Shown here: in pieces, positions 56,801-64,000 of the stretch
Layout: the number at the start of each line of letters is the position of its first letter
Position numbering within the stretch: the stretch's first letter is position 1
DNA from: Heloderma charlesbogerti
Lineage: Eukaryota > Chordata > Lepidosauria > Squamata > Helodermatidae
Reading direction: 5' to 3'
DNA: 64,000 nt
Assembly: GCA_026122225.1 (NCBI GenBank)
Contig: JANEZZ010002202.1
Location: 62,001 to 126,000 of the forward strand
Notes under the pieces: generated by a model
Told to the model about the DNA's origin: nothing
What the model saw: only the letters and a program-made list of their open reading frames with translations
The model's database searches: none
Program-made: the position numbers and the translations under genes

Positions 56801-56857
56801 TGGGGTCACGAAGAGTCGGACACGACTGAACAACTGAACAACAACAACAATGCTTCA
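53850..56857 (+). mobile_element. Near full-length BovB (RTE) LINE
   Basis: About 3.0 kb. It holds endonuclease, reverse transcriptase and C-terminal segments in one continuous reading frame, then the BovB 3' end GGGTCACGAAGAGTCGGACA and a (CAA)n tail at about 56838-56851. The exact 5' start is unclear and no duplication was established. It is the youngest-looking of the BovB copies here by reading-frame integrity. Its 3' end matches the tail used by the Sauria-type SINEs. Confidence 0.93.
53862..56837 (+). pseudogene. BovB endonuclease-reverse transcriptase, three in-frame stops
   Basis: Encodes the RTE-type protein that nicks DNA and reverse-transcribes BovB RNA. The APE-like endonuclease (about codons 50-290) shows LGTWNVRSMNQGKLEVVKHE, LGISELKWTGMGEF, INVIQVYAP-like ITVIQVYAPTTEA and FIIGDWNAKAG. 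The RT (from about codon 480) shows NYRTIALISNASKVMLK, LFIDYAKAFDCVD, GVRQGCILSPCLF and the catalytic YADD at 56067-56078. The C-terminus has RKAERxRIDAFELWCWRRLL and RRRGRQRMRWLDGIT. The frame stays open for 992 codons except TGA at 54585, 54621 and 56466. Each is one C-to-T change from CGA (Arg), as expected from CpG decay. The start at 53862 is the first ATG; the true start could be slightly upstream. Confidence 0.93.
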
Positions 56858-58597
56858 GCACTAAATTATATTGTGACAGAATCTGTCCTCAAGAAATATT
56901 TCACAAATGACCAAGTTGCTCCTGGCAACTTCTTGCTAATGCATGTCAGATTTACCTAAGAGCATTTGGATTTAAAAGTGCAAGAATGACTCAGCTTCTG
57001 TTTTAAACCCTTACTTTAGCCATCCCCTCCTCCTCTTGACTATGTAGGACACCCAAATCTGTGCAAAAAATGCCCACTGCATACATTGCTTGGGGTTAGG
57101 AACCTGGAAAGAAGCTGGAAACTTGAAAGGAGGAAGAGGAAGAAAAAGTAGCAGCTTAGTTAAGCAATATCTGTGTTACTTGCTGAATTATCACCATAAA
57201 AGGTAAACTAAGCATTATGTTTTGTACCTCAATGAACTGAAATTATTCAATGCCTTTAGTTTTACATGGCTTGATCAGTCTCTAGTTTACACTCAATCTA
57301 TCTGAAGTCTCAGATGTAAATCATGCTTTCAGTTCTGATCCTTTTGGCTACTTTTATAAGCTAAACTTTCCTTTTGTTATCTGTTAACACCGCTTGTTAC
57401 TGCAAAAAGAAAATATTGTAAACATGTAAACAACTGTGCTTAAAGCTTCAGTGGAGAAGACAGTATCTGAAATCATTTCATTGAAATGGGCAAAAAAGGA
57501 GAGTGTCTGGCTTGTGTTTAAGTTACGCAATTTGTGCAGGGGAAGGTCAATTGGTCCATTTACCTATCATATTCAAAATAAAAAGTTTAAAAATATTGTA
57601 TAACCTGCACAACAAGAGAAAATTGGTTTTACAAAAAGGTATCAGGTTTACATACAAATCTGATAACGCAATTAAGAGCAGCACAAAATAGATCCTGGCA
57701 AGGCGAACTTCCATGCTATTCATTCTCTTGCTTCCCAACAGAGGAATGAAATGTGTTTCCTGGACGTATACCCTGCTCTGCTCGCCAGTAAAGAAAGGTG
57801 GTACAGAATTATCTCTTCCTGTGGGCACTGGAGTGCCACACTTCACTAAATTGGTCAATCAGCTGATTAATTAACAGTACTGATGAACTTTCTCAGCCAG
57901 AACTGTACTGGCCATGCTCAGGGTGTCTGTAAATTGAGCATATAACACATTCTAATAGGAGTGCTGAGTCAGACTTGGATGTACAGTATATACAGCAGTA
58001 ATAATCACACTAGCTTCTTCTTATTTCTACCTCATACTTGCAAGTTTAACCATATAGTGAATTCTATCCCATTTACAGGATAATGTAGCGACTGAAGAAG
58101 CTAGAAGTTTCATAATATTTGTCATCTTACTTCTTATTTTAATTCTTGTAAATGGCTTTGAAATAACTGATAAAAGGTGGCATGTAAATGTTTTTTAAAA
58201 AAATGAACAATGCTACATATGAAAGCTAAGTGATTTACATGGTTGCCAATTTGGAAAAAATAGTCTGGGAAAAGAAATTTAAGGATTCATGTCATGGCAC
58301 ACAGGAAAGAGAGAAACTGCTTGGGAAAAGGAGCCAGCTGGCCCACATATAAGTTATCTCTAGTGCTGTTTGGGACATCGAAGGGAATACTGGCTGTGAA
58401 ACTCAGCAACTTATTTCTGTTTGGCTGCCCAAATAAGTATTAGAGGCAGCATCCTGGCCTACAATGCAAAATAAGGATACTTAAAAAAAATAATAAACAA
58501 GACCCATTTTCTTAGGAATATACTTGGTGTAACTGTTTTTCCAAATAGTTGCTTATTGCACAGGAAATACACAGAAACTAGTGCATTATTTTATATA
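56858..58597. other. Non-coding sequence, nothing recognised
   Basis: AT-rich. The minus frame 57858-57547 (103 codons) has no recognisable motif. Confidence 0.45.
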
Positions 58598-58755
58598 TTA
58601 CATGTTCAGCCCCCTCGTTGTTTTAGGTGGGCGTAAATGAATTCTTCCACCCTCATTTTATCCTCATAACAACTCTGTGAGTAAGATTATGATGAGAGAC
58701 AGAAGCTGGACCAAGGCCATTTCATGAGCTTCATAGCTGAGCAGGTATACCCAGT
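58598..58755 (-). mobile_element. Diverged Sauria-type SINE fragment
   Basis: CACCCTCATTTTATCCTCATA, CAACTCTGTGAGTAAGATTA, then CCAAGGCCATTTCATGAGCTT and CATAGCTGAGCAGG, align in order with the SINE body at 23060-23145. Confidence 0.6.
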
Positions 58756-60041
58756 TTTTGCTAGGGAAGCAAACTATTTTCTCCCAGTTAGTGTGCTAGT
58801 TATGTTGGGAAGTGTGGAATTTCCTCAGAAATTTTCATTTTTCTAGCATTCAAATCACATTATAGAAAAATATAACACACATTTTCTTACTAGCGCTTCC
58901 ACTGCAATCCTTAAGAGTATATGAAGGAGTATTTGATACTTGCTGGCTTGTGCCCATGACATGAATGGTTACATGCAACATGTTCTTCTCTTCAGTGTCC
59001 ATACTATTTTGAAAATTTTACAGACTTTTTTCTCCCTATGTATAGAGGCTGAACACTATTTGTTGTACCAACTGCAGTGCAGACTTATGAGATTTAAAAT
59101 GTGCAAAAAAATAAAAAAAATGAACTGGGAAATAGCAAGGCTACCCATTCCTTGTTTTCAGGTACTGGAAGAGCCCTGGTTCAGGGAGCAGCTAGACATG
59201 GCACTCAATTTCTCCACTAAGAAAAGATAAATAAAATTTGATACTGTGGGATGTACTGCTAAGAAGCAATTTTAATCTGTAATAATTATGAGAATAATTA
59301 CATTTACACAATTAAGATGGGGATTAAAACTCATAAAAGCTGTGACCTCAATGCTGGGCAGTTAAATGACAGAAGCTTCCAAACAATGAAAAATTGTATA
59401 CTATATATGGCATGGAACTCACAATACAAACAAGATTAATTAAGTGTAAGACTGCCTTAGCAGAATATGGCTACTTGACTTGATGGATGCTTATCTTGAA
59501 TACGGTTATGATTACTAGCCCATGAGGAAATGGATACTTGAAAACAAGCCTTACAAAACATTTCAGCTGTCACAGAAGGACATCTGGCTATGTGTGTGTG
59601 TGTGTGTATACACAACACACACACACACACACATTTCAGACATATAGCAACTTTGCTGCATTATTTTGGAACACCTTTAGTATTTCAAGATTTTTTTGAA
59701 AAGTCAGACAACTTCAAATATTATCATTTACACTAGCAAGAAATTTTAAAGCCCAGAGGTCAGTGATCTCCATGTTTCCTTTTCAGCTCCCCAGAAATTA
59801 AAAACCTCAATTAGAACAAAGATACTTCCCAAAATGAAATGAATTTTCCTGTTATGGGAGCATTTACAATGTTATATTTTTCAAGTTTACATCAAAAGAG
59901 TAGTGCCAGAAATGTTGCAGCAAAGGAATTGCCATTTAGAAAAGCACCAAGCAGTGACAACTTTCCAATAACAAGATAACAAGGAAAAAAAGGGTTTAAG
60001 ATTGAGGATTAGTCTTATGGTATCCTAACAGCAAGTCAAAA
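58756..60041. other. Non-coding AT-rich sequence
   Basis: No gene recognised. The microsatellite is listed separately. Confidence 0.45.
59592..59632. repeat. (GT)n...(CA)n palindromic microsatellite
   Basis: GT repeats, a TATACACA centre and CA repeats make a self-complementary tract. Confidence 0.85.
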
Positions 60042-60243
60042 ACTTCCTGACTGTTAGAGCAATACGACAATGGAACCAATTACCTAGGGAGGTGATGGGC
60101 TCTCCCACACTGGAGGCATTCAAGATGAGGCTGGACAGCCATCCGTCAGGGATGCTCTTACTTGGATTCCTGCATTGCGCAGGGGGTTGGACTCGATGGC
60201 CTTGTAGGCCCCTTCCAACCCTACTATTCTATGATTCTATAAA
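60042..60243 (+). mobile_element. CR1 LINE 3' end, 5'-truncated
   Basis: Starts at AACTTCCTGACTGTTAGAGC, encodes the final RT residues WNQLPREV, and ends GTTGGACTCGATGGCCTTG followed by CTATTCTATGATTCTAT. About 200 bp, similar to 16135-16335. Confidence 0.9.
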
Positions 60244-60289
60244 TGTGCAATAAAAGTTGGCAACACGATCACTGATTAACTTTCCTCAC

Positions 60290-60543
60290 CTAAGAACATA
60301 AGAATGTGAAAAGAGCCATGCTGGATCAGACCAAGGTTCCATCTAGTCCAGCATTCTGTTCACACAGTGCCCAACCAGCTGCCTGTGGGAAGCCCAAAAG
60401 CAAGACAAGAAGGCAATAGCATCTTCCCACTCATGTTCCCCAGCAACTGATATGCAGAGGTATACTGTCTCTGAAACTGGAGGTAGCATATAGCTATCCC
60501 AACTAAGAATCCGATGAATGCAAATGGCTCTTGGGCAGTATAT
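60290..60543 (-). mobile_element. CR1-type LINE 3' end
   Basis: AAGAACATAAGAATGTGAAA, GAGCCATGCTGGATCAGACC, CCAGCAACTGATATGCAGAGG and CCAACTAAGAATCCGATG. Same family as 6487-6790. It continues weakly past the (AAAC)n run to about 60605. Confidence 0.7.
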
Positions 60544-60569
60544 AAACAAACAAACAAACAAACAAACAT
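60544..60569. repeat. (AAAC)n microsatellite
   Basis: About six AAAC units. Confidence 0.9.
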
Positions 60570-61902
60570 TCTCCATTTGTTGAAACCCTAGTTTTAAATC
60601 CTCTAATAGAACAACAGTGATTACTAAACCCTGCAACAAAAATGAAAGACAATTCAGTTGAAACATTATGCTTTGTGTAGTTAGAACTTCATCTTCCATC
60701 TATTTATTATTCAAGATAGTTATCTTGCAGTACAGATACTATCTTATAGTAAAATGTTAGTTCATACTATTTTAAAACATAGTAATAAACTATAAATATG
60801 ATCCTAAAAACAACTTCCAACTTTATTTTTTCAGTTTACATCAACACCCTGTTTTTTTAAAGCCCGTTTTGTTTTACTGAGAAAAAAAATCCAGTACATT
60901 ATTCAAGAGGCCAAACAAGACATGATATGCAGCTTTGGGGCTGGAGGCAACAGTAAAGTATTGAGCATAAATTAGCTGGAGGGAAAACTATTAAGAAATC
61001 TCTTTTTACCCACCAAAACACCATTTCACCATTCAAACTTGCAGTCTCCAGAGGCTGCTTTACATTAAAAGAAAAGTTGGGGGACAGATACTTGGAGTTG
61101 CATGTTACTTCTAGTTGGCAGAGATGCAACCATCATATCAAGAATGGGAAAAGTGGTTGAGGACTTTTTAATATTATATTTCATTATCAGTGCCTAGTCC
61201 ATACTAGCACATTACCTGAATTAAGGATAGGCAATCTGATCTTGTGTCAGGGTTGCCTCTGAGCATATAGAGCGTCGGAACAGTTCAGATTCTGAGGAAG
61301 AGCTGCAACACATGGGGGGAGGAACTTTCCCAGGCTTCAGAGGCACAGGTGGATGGAGAGGCCCTCCCTTCACACATCCCTATGATAGCAAACAGGGGGA
61401 GGTGAGGGAAGGACAACCTGAACTCTTAGACACAAGGCGCAGACACAGGCACAAGCGGGAAATTGCAGGGGCTGAGCTTAGGCACTCTGCCCAATTGGCT
61501 CGGCATCAACAGCTGCGCCTAGAGGTGTCACGGGAGAGGGGGAGATCTTCCCCTCCCACCCCTTAAGTTAAGATAGTTTGCTGCTTTTTTCCCAAACGGA
61601 GACCAACTTTCATAACTCCCCTTTGAACTCCTTGAAGGCTTTTCCTTTGTAGTCTGTGAGTTTCTAGCAATCTGGATCTGTATGTCTCATTAGGGTAATG
61701 GAACTAAAGCCTTGGAAATGCAGCCTCTTGTCTGAGTGTTGATTTGGCTATTGGAGTTCTCAGCAGGGCAAAAGGAAATGCTGACAGCTTGTGCTTTCTT
61801 TTTTTGGGCACCCTGCATGTTCTGAGTGCAGCTCTAAGATCAACCTGGGATTCATTGGGGTTCACTTGGTTTCCAAGACTGTTCCTTGTGATCCCCTCCT
61901 AT
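60570..61902. other. Non-coding sequence; one unassigned Arg-rich frame
   Basis: The plus frame 61312-61566 (84 codons) ends in an Arg/His/Gln-rich segment (RRRHRHKREIAG). It may be a relic of a retroelement protein, but I cannot support a family. Otherwise nothing. Confidence 0.35.
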
Positions 61903-63353
61903 TAGGGATGGCGGAGAATTCCACCACAGATTTCAGTGAGGCCAAATGCACTGGCATTTGGCCCCCCGAAACCCATGGTGGAATGGCCTCCCACCCCCCT
62001 GCCACCTCGTGGAATAACCCCAAGACGAAGCTTACCTGGGGCGGATTTTCCGGCGGCGGTAGCTCCAGCAGTGGCTCCAGCTCCGGGGGCAGCGGTGGCT
62101 GGTCTTTCGACCAGCTGCCGCAGCCGCCATTGTCATCCTGCTCTTTGCCGTGATAGGCTACGTATTTACGTAGCCTATCACGGCAAGCCAACCCCCCCCC
62201 CGCGTACGCAAATGGCAGCGGCTACTGCAGCCGCCATTTGCGTTCCCTATTTTTTGCCATTTTATCCTACATAAATATTTACGTAGGCTATTACGGTGAA
62301 AGAAAATGAGAACTAGGGGTGCACGAAAGCCACTTACCTGGTCTCGCAGCTTGTTCGCGGTGGGGGGGAGGCGCTTCGCTGCTCCCCCCGAAGTTCAGGC
62401 CGGGAGGGGAGACTTCCCACCTCGCCCGGCCGGAATTCAGGCTGGGGAGGAGGCACTTCGCCTCGCCCGGCCGCGAAATAAAAACTTAAAAAAAAAACGC
62501 CCCCGTGATAGGCTACGTGACGATTAACGTAGCCTATCACGGCTAGATCTGCAAAGTCAGCCGTGATAGGCTACGTTAATCGTCACGTAGCCTATCACGG
62601 GGGCGTTTTTTTTAAAACTTTTTATTTCGCGGCCGGGTGAGGCGAGGCACCTCCTCCCCGGCCTGAATTTCGGCCGGGTGAGGCGAGGCGCCTCCCCCCC
62701 GCCCTGAATTTCGGCCGGGCGAGGCGCCTCCCCCCCCGCCCTGAATTTCGGGGGGAGAAGCGAAGCGCCTCCCCCCCACCGCGAAGCAAGCTGCGAGACG
62801 AGGTAAATGACTTTCGAGCACTCCTAGTAAAAAAAAAAAAGGCGTATGCAAATGGCGGCGGCTACGGCCACCGCCATTTGCATTCCTTATTTTGGGCCAT
62901 CTTAGTCTATGTAAATAACTACATAAACTAAGACGGCAAAAATAAGGGGAATGCAAATAGCGTCCACAACGCTATTTGCGTTCCACTTATTTTCGCCGTC
63001 TTAATCTACGTAAATATTTACGTAGGTTAAGATGTCAAAAATAAGGAACGCAAATGGCGGCGTCTGTAGCCGCCGCCATCTGCGTACGTGGTTGTTGTTG
63101 TTTTTCCCAGAGCCCTCCGCGGCCGGAAATCCAGCTGCGGACGGCTCTGGCCTGGCTGGGCCTGGCCAGCTCCTCCGCGGAGCTGCCGTGGAGCACAGTT
63201 GGCCAAGGAGGATTCCCGGGGGGGGGGAGGATTCTGGGGGGGGAGGAACGGAGCGCCTCCCCCCCGTCCAGGATTCTGGGGGGAGGGACGGAGTGCCTCC
63301 CCCCCAACATCAGCATAATCCGCGAACAAGTAAGTGATTTTCATACATCCCTA
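61903..63353. mobile_element. H-family hAT element (outer, interrupted)
   Basis: Left is End2 (TAGGGATGGCGGAGAATTCC); right is End1-like (GTGATTTTCATACATCCCTA). The flanks CCTCCTAT and TAGGTGGG do not match. The left part has the End2 hairpin (61906-61985), GGGGCGG-rich sequence and a short GATAGGCTACGTATTTACGT hairpin at 62152-62182. The right part (62827-63353) has TTAGTCTATGTAAATAACTA and TTAATCTACGTAAATATT hairpins with complementary partners, AAATGGCGGCG stems and GC-rich repeats. It contains the End1/End1 element at 62314-62826. Confidence 0.83.
62314..62826. mobile_element. Fold-back H-family element with two End1 termini
   Basis: Left TAGGGGTGCACGAAAGCCAC and right GACTTTCGAGCACTCCTA are both End1. 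The inverted arms extend inward through CGCAGCTTG...CAAGCTGCG and the GC-rich repeats to a paired hairpin core at about 62500-62606, so nearly the whole 513 bp is one palindrome. The flanks ATGAGAAC and GTAAAAAA do not match, so direct insertion is not proven. Confidence 0.78.
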
Positions 63354-63554
63354 TAGGTGGGAGGCATGGGTAGACAGAAAGAGGCTGAAATATCACAAGT
63401 ACAGAAGCCAATCAGATTTCAGGGTACACCATTATCAAGCTTGATACATTGAATGGGATATTTAAAGCAATGCAAAATATGAAGGAGAGGGGTCACTCCC
63501 AGGCCAGCAGGGAATCACCTGTGCTAGCTGAAAGCTGTAACGGGTAATTTTTTT
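63354..63554. other. Non-coding sequence, nothing recognised
   Basis: Short flank between elements. Confidence 0.45.
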
Positions 63555-63945
63555 TAACCCAGGAATTGTTGAGGCTGAATGGCAGTGAGCAAGCGAGCCG
63601 CCTCCTGCGTGCTTATTGCTTCTGCTTTCAATCAACAACCTAAGAACAGCATTCCTGCCTGGGTAGTTACTATGCTATCCAAACGTGGAATACCAGGTTG
63701 TTTAGGGGTTAAACAACACAAAGTGAACCCAGCAACAAACCATGGGAGACTGTTGAGGTTAACTCTGCGTTATTTAACCTCTAAACAACCGGGGTTCTGG
63801 GTTCCCACATCACGATAACAACCAAGGAATGAGGAGTCCCTGGGTTGCTGATTGAAAGTGGAAGTGAGAAGCATGCAAGGGGCAGTGCACTCACTTGCTC
63901 CCGCTTGGCTCTGAGAATTCCTGGGTTAACCAACCAGGAATTGTT
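63555..63945. mobile_element. Putative fold-back MITE with internal hairpin
   Basis: AACCCAGGAATTGTTGAGG at the left is inverted relative to GAGAATTCCTGGGTTAACC at about 63913-63931. GAGCAAGCGAGCC pairs loosely with the GCTCCCGCTTGGCTC region, and CTGCTTTCAATCAACAACCT with its inverse near 63828-63850. Inside, AGGTTGTTTAGGGGTTAAAC pairs with TTTAACCTCTAAACAACCGG. No coding capacity. The boundaries and class are uncertain. Confidence 0.55.
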
Positions 63946-64000
63946 TTTAAGTGCAAACCAAGTCTTCGTGGACTTTATTTATAAAGTGACTGTGCTGTTC

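Noticed and set aside
61312..61566. Arg-rich 84-codon frame suspected to be a retroelement gag-like relic
   Set aside because: The similarity is only compositional; no zinc knuckle or protease motif is visible.
1..64000. Exons of a conventional host gene
   Set aside because: I scanned the frames for familiar domains and splice-bounded conserved blocks and found only transposon proteins. Short exons in a large intron cannot be excluded without alignment.

Overview
The window looks like a gene-poor, transposon-packed stretch of a squamate reptile (lizard or snake) nuclear genome. The argument is the combination of repeat families read directly from the sequence: BovB (RTE-type) LINEs, CR1 LINEs with the usual ATTCTATGATTCTA-type 3' end, L2-type LINE 3' ends, Sauria-type tRNA-derived SINEs with BovB-like tails, and abundant non-autonomous hAT elements. 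I recognise no host protein-coding gene, rRNA or functional tRNA. The species cannot be told from this window.

The dominant feature is a family of GC-rich, non-autonomous DNA transposons of about 0.2-1.4 kb, called the H family here. Copies lie at 634-2079 (with 747-1594 nested inside), 8239-8780, 10102-10613, 10682-11507, 13264-14060, 38494-39288, 41339-41563, 41717-42750, 46187-46762, 48823-50846 (with 49136-50038 nested), 52782-53675 and 61903-63353 (with 62314-62826 nested). Ten copies have matching 8-bp target-site duplications (eight perfect, two with one mismatch) directly outside TAGGGATG/CATCCCTA termini, which places them in the hAT superfamily. Each standard copy has two different ends. 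End1 is TAGGGATGNACGAAAGTCCC followed by TTACCTG. End2 is TAGGGATGNCGGAGAATT followed by a subterminal hairpin. Between them is a chain of near-perfect palindromes built on a GATAGGCTACGTA...TACGTAGCCTATC stem and an AAATGGCGGC...GCCGCCATTT stem. Both ends carry an outward-facing match to the 5' splice-site consensus (AG|GTAAGT), 24-25 bp from the tip in End1 and further in for End2.

Retrotransposons by region: L2 3' ends at 1-625 (-), 2088-2828 (+), 3911-4470 (-) and several tails. A near full-length CR1 at 11516-16341 (+) carries an H element in its endonuclease region. A 3'-truncated BovB sits inside a CR1 at 30942-33691 (-) and produces a fused frame. A 5'-truncated BovB is at 44477-46186 (-). 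A nearly intact BovB at 53850-56857 (+) has a 992-codon frame interrupted only by three TGA codons. Sauria-type SINEs lie at 22568-22809, 22963-23214 and 51840-52018.

The elements do not work together as an operon or pathway. The layout records nested insertions: H into L2, H into CR1, H into H, and BovB into CR1. The part most worth follow-up is the H family, whose CpG-rich ends, YY1-like motifs, outward splice donors and self-similar palindromes raise the untested idea of a mobile promoter/first-exon cassette or a source of hairpin RNA.
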